Positions 52,876 through 62,319 of a stretch of DNA of 64,000 bases are shown piece by piece. Location of the stretch: NCBI GenBank assembly GCA_942493265.1, contig OW818688.1:2666001-2730000 (forward strand), given 5' to 3'. The DNA comes from UBA12481 sp942493265. Lineage in GTDB: Bacteria; Bacteroidota; Bacteroidia; Bacteroidales; UBA12481. The stretch's first letter is position 1. Every line of letters begins with the position of its first letter. A program made the position numbers and the translations under genes. Below the pieces are notes generated by a model. It worked only from the letters and a program-made list of their open reading frames with translations, had not been told where the DNA came from and did no database searches.

Positions 52876-53841
52876 ATGAAAAACATTTTGATTACCCTGT
52901 TTTGCCTGATGGTAACCCTATCGCTTCAATCCCAGGATAAGCCTGCTTATCAGATATTTACCGGTGAAGGCAGCGAGGTCCGGTACAGTAAAATGATGAA
53001 AGAGGTTGAGAAAGCTGATTTTGTTTTTTACGGCGAACTTCATAATAACGCCATAGCACACTGGCTGGAGCTTGAAATCACCAGGGATCTTTATGAGGGC
53101 AAAGGCCAGGACCTGGTGCTCGGCGCCGAAATGTTCGAAACCGACAATCAGATTCTGATTGATGAACTGTTCAGCGGATTGCTGACGGAGAAGAAGTTTA
53201 CTGAGGATTGCCGTCTTTGGAAGAATTACGCAACTGATTATAAGCCGCTTCTGATTTTTGCCAAAGAGAAGAATATCCCATTTGTGGCAACAAATGTTCC
53301 GCGCAGATATGCCTCCCTCGTGGCATCAAAAGGATTTGGGATCCTCGATTCTTTGTCAGCTGAAGGTAAGGCATTCCTGCCGCCGCTCCCGATTCTCTTC
53401 GATCCGGAAGTTCCCTGCTACAAAAATATGCTGAGCATGATGGCTGAAATGGGTGCCCCTGCAGCCGCCACTGCAAAACCGGCTGCTCCGGTAATGCCTG
53501 CGGCTCCGGCAGCTGCGATGCCCGGTCGTCCGCTCGGTGCACCGATGGCTGCCCATGACGGATCAAATACTGTTAAGGCTCAGGCTCTCAAGGATGCTAC
53601 TATGGCCTGGTTCATGAATAAATATTTTAAACCGGGTAACCAGTTTATTCATTACAACGGATCATACCATTCCGATAATCACGAAGGGATCATCTGGTAT
53701 CTGAAAAAGCTCCAGCCAAACGCAAAAATCGTTGTTATCTCCACCGTTACGCAGGATGAACTGAAAGAGCTGGATAAGGACAGCAAAGGGAAAGGTGATT
53801 TTGTGGTAGTAGTTCATAGCCGGATGACGAATACTTATTAA
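52876..53841 (+). CDS. ChaN-like haem/iron-associated protein, exported
   Basis: The 321-residue protein has a signal peptide (to about residue 19) and the ChaN/DUF399 core: DFVFYGELHNNAIAHWLE, VLGAEMFETDNQ, DYKPLLIFAKEKNIPFVATN and a C-terminal FIHYNGSYHSDNHEGI, supplying the conserved His/Glu residues. ChaN-type proteins bind haem or act with iron uptake. An Ala/Pro-rich insert (residues 196-222) interrupts the core and may be a flexible loop. A weak promoter box (tacattcg, 52846-52853) precedes it. Confidence 0.83.
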   Translation: MKNILITLFCLMVTLSLQSQDKPAYQIFTGEGSEVRYSKMMKEVEKADFVFYGELHNNAIAHWLELEITRDLYEGKGQDLVLGAEMFETDNQILIDELFSGLLTEKKFTEDCRLWKNYATDYKPLLIFAKEKNIPFVATNVPRRYASLVASKGFGILDSLSAEGKAFLPPLPILFDPEVPCYKNMLSMMAEMGAPAAATAKPAAPVMPAAPAAAMPGRPLGAPMAAHDGSNTVKAQALKDATMAWFMNKYFKPGNQFIHYNGSYHSDNHEGIIWYLKKLQPNAKIVVISTVTQDELKELDKDSKGKGDFVVVVHSRMTNTY

Positions 53842-53849
53842 TCATTGCT

Positions 53850-54254
53850 ATGTGGATCTGTCCCGAATGCGGCCGAAAGTTTGCCCGTAATAATCAGAGC
53901 CATTCCTGTAGCCAGTATGACCCGGAATTTTTGTTTATCGGGAAGGGTGAGGAAATCAGATTGCTTTATAAGATATTGATTGATAAAGTTATGGCATTCG
54001 GCGAGGTCGATATTCATTTTGGAAAATGGAACCTCACCATCCGCCGGCTGTCAACCTTTTTATCCATCATGGTTGAAAAAGGACATCTGACCCTGGTCTT
54101 TATCAGTGAGAAACCGATTGATGATTTTCCGGTATATCAACACCATCAGCATACCGCAAGCCGCTTTTCGAACGTCGTCAAGATTGAAAGTGAAGATGAA
54201 ATTGACGATCAGCTGATCGGCTGGCTGAAACAAGCCTGGGAACTGGCAGTGTAG
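53850..54254 (+). CDS. DUF5655-domain protein with N-terminal zinc-binding segment
   Basis: The 134-residue protein starts with MWICPECGRKF and NNQSHSC, a likely zinc site (Cys4, Cys7, later His and Cys), followed by a compact alpha/beta domain of the DUF5655 type (VDIHFGKWNLTIRR, FVSIMVEK-like strand, ASRFSNVVKIES). Function unknown. It follows the ChaN-like gene by 8 bases and faces the URO-D-like gene. Confidence 0.8.
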   Translation: MWICPECGRKFARNNQSHSCSQYDPEFLFIGKGEEIRLLYKILIDKVMAFGEVDIHFGKWNLTIRRLSTFLSIMVEKGHLTLVFISEKPIDDFPVYQHHQHTASRFSNVVKIESEDEIDDQLIGWLKQAWELAV

Positions 54255-54259
54255 AAATG

Positions 54260-55288
54260 TTATCTGGCACTTAACCCGGCCTGAAAGGCTTTGATGTTTT
54301 CAGTGCTTACCCCGGGAGGCATTCCCCCGCCACATGACGGCAGTATACCGGTGATGTTTCTGGTTTCTGCAAACATTTGAGCAGTAGCTGTTTTAACTTG
54401 CTCCGGTGTTCCCGCAGCGAGTACATCCCGCGGAGGAAGGTTGCCCATCAGTGTTATACCCTCACCGGTCAACGCGCGTAGCTCCTTCAGGTTTACATCA
54501 ATTCCCATATTAAAAAGGTTGATGCCCATATCGTTTAATAACGGAGCAGATTCCCGGCATGGTGCATCGTTATGTAAGAATTTTACCGCTAACGGTCGGT
54601 TATAAAGTTCTTTAAAATAGGGGAGTCCGAATTCTTCAAACTGATCACGGCTCATAAAACCGATCAGGTCATCCAGCATGAAGATTCCGTCGATGCTGTC
54701 GACTGCCCTTTTCTGAACATCGTGCCATTCAATTAAAAAGTCGGTGATCAGCCGGATCAGAGCGTGCCCGCGCACGGGGTCCATCAGGATCAGGGTGAGA
54801 AACTCCGTGGTACCCATTAAATAGGATGCAATATTCAGGGGACCGCGCGACACCGAAAAACGAATGTGCTCTCCCGATTTTTCAATGAGCGGCCGGTATT
54901 TCACCAGCCGGCTGAGCATGAACGGCAACAAACCATCTGTTTTAGGATTCGGTTTTACTAACCGGTCAATTTCTTCATCTGAACGGATAATGCGATGAGC
55001 ATGAGGGAATTCATTCTCCGGAAAACTACATCGGGCTCCGAAAGCTGAAGGTTCGGTGCACATGCCAAACTCCGACCAGTATCCCGGAAGAAAAATAATG
55101 TCCGGAAATGTTTCGGCTGCTTTTTTATGACACTGATACCAGGTTTCATCATGGGTAAAATAGTCCGACATCTTTACCCCTGCCCAGTTTGGCAGCCATG
55201 GGCAATCGATGATAAAACTGGCCGGCGAAGGAGAAATTTGTTCTCCATGGATCAACCCTAAAAGGGCTGACCATTGTTTTTCAGTCAT
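54260..55288 (-). CDS. URO-D-superfamily protein, glycan-cluster type
   Basis: The 342-residue protein is the third URO-D-like member: RFSVSRGPLNIASYLMG, IDGIFMLDDLIGFMS, VKFLHNDAPC (His-x3-Ala-Pro-Cys at the zinc region), NLPPRDVLAAG and a final LPSCGGGMPPGVSTENI with the third Cys. This looks competent for zinc-thiolate methyl transfer. Its start overlaps the end of the large unknown lipoprotein gene by 8 bases, and both follow the GH127 gene, so it is likely co-expressed with glycan-degrading enzymes. Confidence 0.78.
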   Translation of the reverse strand: MTEKQWSALLGLIHGEQISPSPASFIIDCPWLPNWAGVKMSDYFTHDETWYQCHKKAAETFPDIIFLPGYWSEFGMCTEPSAFGARCSFPENEFPHAHRIIRSDEEIDRLVKPNPKTDGLLPFMLSRLVKYRPLIEKSGEHIRFSVSRGPLNIASYLMGTTEFLTLILMDPVRGHALIRLITDFLIEWHDVQKRAVDSIDGIFMLDDLIGFMSRDQFEEFGLPYFKELYNRPLAVKFLHNDAPCRESAPLLNDMGINLFNMGIDVNLKELRALTGEGITLMGNLPPRDVLAAGTPEQVKTATAQMFAETRNITGILPSCGGGMPPGVSTENIKAFQAGLSAR

Positions 55289-57695
55289 TTAGCAAAGAGA
55301 GTTGATGTGCGAGTCCAGCTGTTTTCAATTCTATCTTTATGCCCTGTTTCGGACCGGCATCCGTAAATATTGCTTCAAAGTCAATTTTATGCTTCCCTTG
55401 GGTCAGGGTAACATCCAATTGGGTGAGCTGACCGGTGCCAACCAGCTGCCAGTTGGAATCGTAAAGATTCACATAACTGCCGCCAGTGTATTTAATGTAA
55501 TGGTTTTTAGGAAGTTCCAGCGGTATTCTGACTTTGGGCTGTCCATCGATGGCCAATGTAATTCCCATCGCTGAATTTTCGGGCCCGGATGACAGGATAA
55601 ACTGAACCGGCTGATCGGGATTTTCATTGTTGAATTCAATGGTCGCAGGTACAACACCGGGCTTGTATTCCGCACGTACGATCGTGTATGGATACAGGTT
55701 CCAGTTATTGGGTCCGGCCATCTCCAGGTGATATTCGTTTTTGATATTCTGCATTTTCTTTTTCACATCGGCCGGAAAGGATCCTGCCATTCGGGCTTTT
55801 TCCCATTCGCGGATCGCTTCAAGGATCTTGTCGCTCAACCCGTTCTTGCTGACTGATGCCAGCGAGGTTACCAATGCATATCCGGCATCGAACCCCGCCG
55901 ATCTGGCCAACAGCCACTCAATATCTTCGAGACTGGTTTGCGGGGTCATCTGGAACCATCCGAGCATCGAAGGGATCAGGTTGCGCTGGAAGTAGAGCTG
56001 GTTAAGCAGCCGGTACTGTGTCTGGCTTTCGCGGAACCCTGCATACCAGGGCTCTCCCCAGTTCATGCGCGTAAAGCTGTGCCAGAAAAAATGACCCGGG
56101 CCACTGGCGTCGGTAATGACCTGACCTTTCAGCCCGGGATTCAACTTGTCATACCAGTTTTGTGTAAAAAGCTGACGGCCATATTCACCCATTCCGGTTG
56201 ACCAGTTTCCTTCCAATCCATCAAAGGATATCTGACGGCATCCGGTAAAATTGAAGAAATCAGCTATACGCGTCGATACCTCTTCTGATAATTCACTATT
56301 GGTGAGGAAGGTTTGGTAACCATGATCCATCAGTTTGCCGATATCTGCCCCGGCTTCGTGAGAAGAAGCTTCAGTGCCGAAAACGCCTCGTTCGCAATTG
56401 TTTAATGTCCATGGGGCACTTGAAGATACATCCTTATACCGAACCAGTTCACTGCCGATCATCACGCAGCGCAATGTATTGTTTTTCATCTGGTTAAAAA
56501 ACTTCGGATCCTGAATGGCGATGGTTTTGTCATCTTTGCCGACCGGCTGGGTAAGGGTTGATGAACCTACCCTGGAAAGCCTGGGGTCAGGAACAGGAGT
56601 TACATAAGGATCATTGGTGGTGATGAAATTCGACAAGGTATGGATGCCCAGCCGAATCCCTTCTTCCCCGGCGCGGTCGACCATCAATTTCAAGGTCTCC
56701 CAATTCTCGGGAAACATCTGGCTGTTGAGTTTAAAATGTCCCCACGTTTCAAACGGACCTTCCTCATACAGGTAATGCAACCCCGCTTTTTTTGTCAGAT
56801 CCATGGCATCTTCCAACTCTTTTACCCCAAAGTTCATGATCAGGTAGGCGGCGGTTGCTCCTTTTGCTGTTTTCCCCCATTCACCATCAATCAGCGGGTG
56901 GGGAAGTCCTTCAGCAATTTCAATTTCTCCGATGGTTTTCAGCGCTTCCGGGGCTTTGCATCCGAATAGTGCAATGGATGAACCGGTTACCCCACCGTCA
57001 TTAAAGGCAGGGGCAACATAATATTCATGAGCCCAGTTGGAAATGATCCTTTCTCTGTTCCTGTTCCTGCAGTATGCCTGGATAACACTGCCATAAGCCT
57101 CTTTGCGGGCCGTCTGACCCCGATAAAAAACTTTCACCGAATCAGCGACGTCGATCAGGCTATTGGTTTCAAAAATGTCAAACGATGGCTCAATATCACT
57201 TTCTTCAGTAGGAAAGCCCCCTAATGTTTTAATGTTTAATGCCTGAATTCCAATGGCATAAACCGAGTCACGCACAACACCTACGGTTTCACCGATAGTT
57301 TCGCTGATGGAGGTTGGGTAGGGACCCCATACGATCAGATCGAGGGAATCGGCTCCCGTGATTTCCTCCAGTTTTAATACCAGATGCGTAGGTTTAACCT
57401 CGAAATGGATTCTGGCGGTTCGGTTACCCTCGAATTCCAGGACCAGGGTTTTACCTGTTTCATCACTTAAACAGGAAAGCGGCACCAGATAAGTTCCGCC
57501 AGTTCTGATCTGCATCAGAGGGGCCGGTTGATTCTCCGCCAGATAGTTTATGCCTGTTGTCGGATCACACATCGCGGTTAGGTAGCCCTTGTCAGAGACT
57601 TTGATCAGGAACTGATCAGTTTTCCATTCGTTTCCTTTTGGAGAGCAGGCTGTCAGCATGATGACGAGCAGCAGGGGTAGGGCTGATTTTTTCAT
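55281..57695 (-). CDS. large lipoprotein, possible new glycosidase-like enzyme
   Basis: The 804-residue protein has a lipoprotein signal with lipobox-like LTAC (Cys17). Residues 25-230 look like a beta-sandwich, 260-640 like a TIM barrel (AAYLIMNFGVKELEDAMDLTKKAGLHYLYEEG, IRLGIHTLSNF, CRQISFDGLEGNW, GQVITDASGPGHFFWHSFTRMNWGEPWYAG), and 680-800 a C-terminal beta domain. ISFDGLEG resembles the strand-end aspartate of GH31/36/97-type retaining enzymes. I cannot name the family. It is coupled to the URO-D-like gene and lies after GH127, so it probably works on the same glycan at the outer membrane or periplasm. Confidence 0.6.
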   Translation of the reverse strand: MKKSALPLLLVIMLTACSPKGNEWKTDQFLIKVSDKGYLTAMCDPTTGINYLAENQPAPLMQIRTGGTYLVPLSCLSDETGKTLVLEFEGNRTARIHFEVKPTHLVLKLEEITGADSLDLIVWGPYPTSISETIGETVGVVRDSVYAIGIQALNIKTLGGFPTEESDIEPSFDIFETNSLIDVADSVKVFYRGQTARKEAYGSVIQAYCRNRNRERIISNWAHEYYVAPAFNDGGVTGSSIALFGCKAPEALKTIGEIEIAEGLPHPLIDGEWGKTAKGATAAYLIMNFGVKELEDAMDLTKKAGLHYLYEEGPFETWGHFKLNSQMFPENWETLKLMVDRAGEEGIRLGIHTLSNFITTNDPYVTPVPDPRLSRVGSSTLTQPVGKDDKTIAIQDPKFFNQMKNNTLRCVMIGSELVRYKDVSSSAPWTLNNCERGVFGTEASSHEAGADIGKLMDHGYQTFLTNSELSEEVSTRIADFFNFTGCRQISFDGLEGNWSTGMGEYGRQLFTQNWYDKLNPGLKGQVITDASGPGHFFWHSFTRMNWGEPWYAGFRESQTQYRLLNQLYFQRNLIPSMLGWFQMTPQTSLEDIEWLLARSAGFDAGYALVTSLASVSKNGLSDKILEAIREWEKARMAGSFPADVKKKMQNIKNEYHLEMAGPNNWNLYPYTIVRAEYKPGVVPATIEFNNENPDQPVQFILSSGPENSAMGITLAIDGQPKVRIPLELPKNHYIKYTGGSYVNLYDSNWQLVGTGQLTQLDVTLTQGKHKIDFEAIFTDAGPKQGIKIELKTAGLAHQLSLLND

Positions 57696-57717
57696 AATTA
57701 TGCGGCTGGCTGATTAA

Positions 57718-57812
57718 GAATAACGACGGAGACACAAAGACCATGGAGCTGCACGGAAAAAAACTCAACTCCATGTTTCTTAATGCTCTCTGTGTCTCCG
57801 TGGTTATTTTAT
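57718..57812. repeat. cagag-type inverted repeat between GH127 and lipoprotein genes
   Basis: aataacgacggagacacaaag (left arm, about 57719-57739) is complementary at 19 of 21 positions to ctctgtgtctccgtggttatt on the right (57788-57808). An inner stem catggag/ctccatg lies inside. On the minus strand it would fold between the GH127 stop and the next start. The same family occurs at 25-64 and 6619-6700. Confidence 0.75.
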
Positions 57813-57824
57813 TTTCTTAAATTT

Positions 57825-59867
57825 CTATTTAATAACTGGTAACTCACTTACCCTTAATCGGGCCGAGCCGTATGGAATAAGTTCAATGTCCTGAACAGGC
57901 AGCAGATTATCAGCTTCAGTCAATTTTACCGGTGAATAGGGGGCCGCACCGGCACTATTATCCACCAATCCCCAGTCTGAAATTTTCCGGCCTTTGGCTT
58001 TCAGTACGATAGGCGGATTGATATGCAGGGTATCAAATGAGTTGGTTGCTGCATTATAAACCGGGTCGCCGGCATCACCGAACGGATATTTGCTGATTGG
58101 ATGGGTTACGATCTCAAAACTGGATGCAGGATTGTCCATATTTAACACCAAACCGATATTCCAGTCTCCGGCAGGTTCAATCTGCCAGTCGGCGGAACCC
58201 AGATACGTATAGTGTTTCTTGCAATTATCAATTGATGTGTATGTTTTTGGAATGCGCAAGCTAAAATAGAGGGGGCCTTTAACAACTGAAACAGCTTGAT
58301 TGACACGTGTTTCGATTCGCAATTCAGAGGAAAGGATCAGCTCAATACGGTCGCTCTTTTTCCACTTGCGGTTGAGAATGAGGAATTCACCGGTTTTGCT
58401 GGCAAATGGTTCGCCGTTAACTGCTACCGTGGGTTTTGCTGCCCATTCCGGTATTCTCAGGTAAAGGGGAAATGTTGCTTCCTGATCCGGGTTGACGTTA
58501 ATAACAATCTTATCTTCAAATGGATAGTTCGATACAACCTCAATGGTTACCGGAACTTTCGGACCGGCCAGTGCCTTTACCGTACAAGGGGCATAACTGA
58601 TTGCAGCGAGTCCGCCATCAGGTGAGGCCATCCACAGTGATTCCGTGAATTTTGGCCATCCCTGGTGCCCATTGGCTGTGCAGCACCCGAAGTAAGGCTC
58701 GGTACCGTAAACATTGGATTCCGGATTATTGCTCGACCATTTGCGCTCGGCAATGGATACGAGTACCTGGTTGGCCTGCTGATCGTATTGATGTCCCCAG
58801 TAATCGGGTGTGCAGGTTCCGGGCAGGCTGTTGAATGCGAGGGTTTCCAGACGGTCGGCCAGTTTAATGTTACCGGTAATCTCGATCAGGTTTTCAAGTG
58901 AATACATATATTCAACAACAGCACACATTTCGGTGCCCTGTAACGGACTCTGTCCGCTGAGATGCTCATCTCCGGAAAAGCGACCGCCAACCTGGCCATG
59001 ATGGTCATCAAGCTTGGCAATTCCGGCTAATGATGCTTCCAGATCGCCGGGGTCACCTGATTGCTGGGAGTAGATCCCGGGGTATTTTACTCCCATCGCA
59101 ACGTTTACAACATGGGCTGTAAGTCCTACAGCATCCCAGATTTTCGGTATTCTTCCTTCCCTGGCTGCGAGTGAATCCCATGGGAATGTGGTGAATTGTT
59201 CTTTCCAGGATCGGCTGTTTTCCTCAATCGAGCGGATGGTGCTGAGGATGGCGGTATCTCCGGTCTGACGGAATAACCAATAGCCGACCACGGCATTTTC
59301 CATTGCTCTTACGCCGCGCCATTCTTTATCGGGCCAATCCGGCTTGTTTTGAGCCAGATAGGTGAAGTATTTCTTAATAACCTCAAGTGCCCTGGGGTCC
59401 TTACTGCCTTCATAATAGCTTTTTAAAACCTTCAATCCCACTGCCAGCGGCCAGCGGTCCTGGTTTTTTGCGGGCCCGAACCAGCCGTCGGGCCTGGCTG
59501 ATGCCAATATCGGGTCAATCCATTTCTGTGCTTTTTCGATCAGGCGTTTGTCGTCCAGTAAATAGGCGAGAGGAACCAGCCCGTCAAGATAATAGGGACC
59601 GCGTTCCCAGGCTTCGCCTTCTCCACCCTGCCAGGCGGAAGTGGTTAATGATGGCCAGTATTCATCGAGATGACCGGGCAGGCCTTCAGCCTGTATCTGC
59701 AATTGGTCCTTCAGCCACCCTGCCGGTTTAACCGATCCCAGCGGAAGCTGTATAAACGCATTGGCTTTCAATGGCTCCCGGTTAGCGGGATAATTTGATT
59801 CCTGCTTGCTGCATGAAAGGCAGACTGCAATTAATCCGGTCATAAAAAGTACTGATGTTTTTCGCAT
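57825..59867 (-). CDS. GH127 beta-L-arabinofuranosidase, lipoprotein
   Basis: The 680-residue protein has a lipoprotein-like signal (CLSCS, Cys19) and an alpha/alpha barrel of the GH127/DUF1680 type. The zinc-cysteine active site is complete: Glu313 and Cys315 in GTEMCAVVEY and Cys395-Cys396 in PYFGCCTANGHQGWPK. The C-terminal beta-sandwich (LYLRIPEWAAKPTVAVNGEP) is typical. Enzymes of this group release beta-L-arabinofuranose from hydroxyproline glycans or pectin; GH146 shares this layout, so the exact family needs alignment. It is the first gene of a minus-strand unit with the unknown lipoprotein and URO-D-like gene, divergent from GH53. Confidence 0.9.
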   Translation of the reverse strand: MRKTSVLFMTGLIAVCLSCSKQESNYPANREPLKANAFIQLPLGSVKPAGWLKDQLQIQAEGLPGHLDEYWPSLTTSAWQGGEGEAWERGPYYLDGLVPLAYLLDDKRLIEKAQKWIDPILASARPDGWFGPAKNQDRWPLAVGLKVLKSYYEGSKDPRALEVIKKYFTYLAQNKPDWPDKEWRGVRAMENAVVGYWLFRQTGDTAILSTIRSIEENSRSWKEQFTTFPWDSLAAREGRIPKIWDAVGLTAHVVNVAMGVKYPGIYSQQSGDPGDLEASLAGIAKLDDHHGQVGGRFSGDEHLSGQSPLQGTEMCAVVEYMYSLENLIEITGNIKLADRLETLAFNSLPGTCTPDYWGHQYDQQANQVLVSIAERKWSSNNPESNVYGTEPYFGCCTANGHQGWPKFTESLWMASPDGGLAAISYAPCTVKALAGPKVPVTIEVVSNYPFEDKIVINVNPDQEATFPLYLRIPEWAAKPTVAVNGEPFASKTGEFLILNRKWKKSDRIELILSSELRIETRVNQAVSVVKGPLYFSLRIPKTYTSIDNCKKHYTYLGSADWQIEPAGDWNIGLVLNMDNPASSFEIVTHPISKYPFGDAGDPVYNAATNSFDTLHINPPIVLKAKGRKISDWGLVDNSAGAAPYSPVKLTEADNLLPVQDIELIPYGSARLRVSELPVIK

Positions 59868-60016
59868 ATCTGGTTTGTTAAAATTTCTATCGAACCGGGT
59901 AAAGTTAGTAATTTTGGTATTCTCAGATCAGAGCCCGGGAGGATTGATGTTGACTGCTGATCCGTTCGCATTCTCGCCATGAAAGTTGAAATCCGGTTTA
60001 TCAGTATATTTACCAG

Positions 60017-61168
60017 ATGAAAAGATTTTTTACATCAGGCCTGATTCCGTTGCTGATCCTGACACTGGTCAGCATGTCCGCTTCATGTGGAAAAGAGGAA
60101 ATTCTCGGAAAAACCAAATTTGTATTTGGTGCCGACCTGTCATATGTGAACCAGATTCTCGAACATGGCGGGGTTTACCGTGATGGCGGTCAGGTTAAGG
60201 ACCCTTATCTGATTTTCAAGGATCATGGTGCCAATCTTGTACGGTTGCGCCTCTGGCATACTCCTTCCTGGACCCGGGAGATATATGGCAGTGAAGGGAC
60301 AAAAATGTACAACGATCTGGAAGATGTTAAAGAGGCCATCCGGCGATCAAAAGAGGCCGGACTGGCAGTAAATCTCGATTTTCATTATTCAGATTCCTGG
60401 GCGGATCCGGCGAAACAGGAGATACCGGCAGCCTGGGCCGGACTGGATATCGAAACGCTGAATGATTCGGTTTATCAATACACCTATCAGACTTTGAAGT
60501 CGTTGGATGATGCAGGTCTGATGCCTGAAATGGTTCAGATCGGTAACGAAATCAATCCTGGAATGCTGCTTCCCCAGGGAAACTATACCGCTTTCGGATG
60601 GCTGCAGCTGGGCGGTCTGATCAATTCCGGCATTAAGGCTGTAAGAGATGTTTCAAAGCTTTCAGATGTAAAATCCCAGATCATTCTCCATATCGCCCAG
60701 CCGGAAAATGTGAAATACTGGTTCAGCAATATCATTTTATGGGGAGGGGTTACCGATTTTGATATTCTGGGTTTTTCCTATTATTCCAAATGGAGCAAGA
60801 TTCCACTCGATAGGATCAGCCAATATGTAGCTGATTTTAAACAGGCTTATAAAAAGGAGATTATGATCGTGGAAACCGCTTATCCATGGACAGGCGACAA
60901 TGCTGATAACTATGGCAATATATTTAATGCCGGAGATGCAGCACCAGGATATACGATCACTCCGGAAGGGCAGCTAAGTTACCTAACCTACCTCACCAAA
61001 GCAATCATGGATGGAGGCGGAATGGGTATCATGGTTTGGGAGCCTGCCTGGATCACTTCTTCCGCCAAAGATCTTTGGGGAACCGGCTCCGCCTGGGAAA
61101 ATTGCACATTCTTCGATTTTGATGGAAATGTTAATCCGGGCATGGGTTACATGCAGGTTAAGTATTAA
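60017..61168 (+). CDS. GH53 endo-beta-1,4-galactanase, lipoprotein
   Basis: The 383-residue protein has a lipoprotein signal (SASC, Cys24) and the full GH53 barrel: FVFGADLSYV, LVRLRLWHTPSW, LDFHYSDSWADPAKQ, acid/base Glu178 in VQIGNEINPG and nucleophile Glu286 in IMIVETAYPW. It cuts beta-1,4-galactan of type I arabinogalactan or pectin side chains. With GH127 (divergent, 149 bases away) and GH35 it makes a coherent arabinogalactan-degrading set. Its stop overlaps the convergent ABC permease by four bases. Confidence 0.93.
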   Translation: MKRFFTSGLIPLLILTLVSMSASCGKEEILGKTKFVFGADLSYVNQILEHGGVYRDGGQVKDPYLIFKDHGANLVRLRLWHTPSWTREIYGSEGTKMYNDLEDVKEAIRRSKEAGLAVNLDFHYSDSWADPAKQEIPAAWAGLDIETLNDSVYQYTYQTLKSLDDAGLMPEMVQIGNEINPGMLLPQGNYTAFGWLQLGGLINSGIKAVRDVSKLSDVKSQIILHIAQPENVKYWFSNIILWGGVTDFDILGFSYYSKWSKIPLDRISQYVADFKQAYKKEIMIVETAYPWTGDNADNYGNIFNAGDAAPGYTITPEGQLSYLTYLTKAIMDGGGMGIMVWEPAWITSSAKDLWGTGSAWENCTFFDFDGNVNPGMGYMQVKY

Positions 61169-62319
61169 AAAACCAACATGTGCTTTCTTCGGTAAATCCA
61201 ATACCCGAACAGAAAATACACTACCGTTAGTGAGGTAAGTGAAACAAGTTGAGGCCAGATTTCTGAGAACCCGGCTTCATAGATCAGCACCTGCCTGAGT
61301 GCATCAGTTCCGTGATAGGTTGACATCAGTCCGGGTATCGTGAAATTATATCCTCCCAGCGTGAATAGCGTGGCACCCTCAATCGGGAAAATGCTGCCTG
61401 AAAAGAACATGAACAGGAACAAGGGGAAATTCCCGACAACCAGCACCTCATTTACCGTGCGGGTTAAACCGGCCAGGATCAGGCTGAATCCGATTACAGA
61501 CAGGCAGGTCAGGATGGAAACCAGCAGAAACAGCCAGAAGGAGCCGGAAAAATCGAATTCAAAAAGATATGCCGTTCCCAAAGTGAGCAGGATGCTTGCC
61601 AATCCTACCAAAACCTGAATTATCGTAACTCCTGTAAGGAACGTAAGCGGAGTTACCCTGGAAAGTTTCAGGCGAAGCATGGTCTTTTTTTCAGGCTCCA
61701 CAACAAATGCTATGGCACCTGAGAACATCAGCATGATGGTGGCCAGAACCAATAGTCCGGGAATGGCAATGGTGAAGTCGTTCAGCTTCGATGACAATCC
61801 CGCTGGTGTTTCAATGAAATGATACGGCTCCAGTGTTTTTGTCACCGTATTGATGTATCCTGATACATAGGTAATTCCGAGTATCGCAGATACCATATAA
61901 TTGGTTTCGGTGAGATTTCCGGATAATTCAAACGGTACCCTGACATTTCCTCCCGATAATTTTAGCAGAACGCTATCGGAAAACCCGGAAGGGATCACAA
62001 TCATGGCATGCGATTTTTTATTCCTGACCAGTTCCGCTGCCGTTTGCCTGTCATTAACTTCAGTAAATGTGATCGGCAGCGTATCGTTTTTTATCGATTC
62101 CAGGTAATTGAGCAATTCTTGTCCGTAATTTGCTGATGAGGCAACAGCGGGTGACCGGTCGAGGTTGACCACGCAAACCTTGAGATTCATTGCGGTGCTC
62201 TTGTATATCAGGTAAAAAATCCCGACAAAAAAAGGTGCCATGGTTATGGTCAGGATCAGAATCCAGAATTGCCGGATCTGCTCGGTAAAGCTTTTTCGGA
62301 TGACTGCAAAAAGTTTCAT
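61165..62319 (-). CDS. ABC-2 type transporter permease
   Basis: The 384-residue protein has one TM near residue 20, a long extracytoplasmic domain (residues 45-170, DRSPAVASSANYGQELL) and five TMs in the C-terminal half (residues 180-375), the layout of ABC2_membrane_3 exporters such as NatB or YhiN-type drug and Na exporters. It is coupled by a four-base overlap to the upstream ATPase gene. Substrate unknown. Confidence 0.88.
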   Translation of the reverse strand: MKLFAVIRKSFTEQIRQFWILILTITMAPFFVGIFYLIYKSTAMNLKVCVVNLDRSPAVASSANYGQELLNYLESIKNDTLPITFTEVNDRQTAAELVRNKKSHAMIVIPSGFSDSVLLKLSGGNVRVPFELSGNLTETNYMVSAILGITYVSGYINTVTKTLEPYHFIETPAGLSSKLNDFTIAIPGLLVLATIMLMFSGAIAFVVEPEKKTMLRLKLSRVTPLTFLTGVTIIQVLVGLASILLTLGTAYLFEFDFSGSFWLFLLVSILTCLSVIGFSLILAGLTRTVNEVLVVGNFPLFLFMFFSGSIFPIEGATLFTLGGYNFTIPGLMSTYHGTDALRQVLIYEAGFSEIWPQLVSLTSLTVVYFLFGYWIYRRKHMLVF

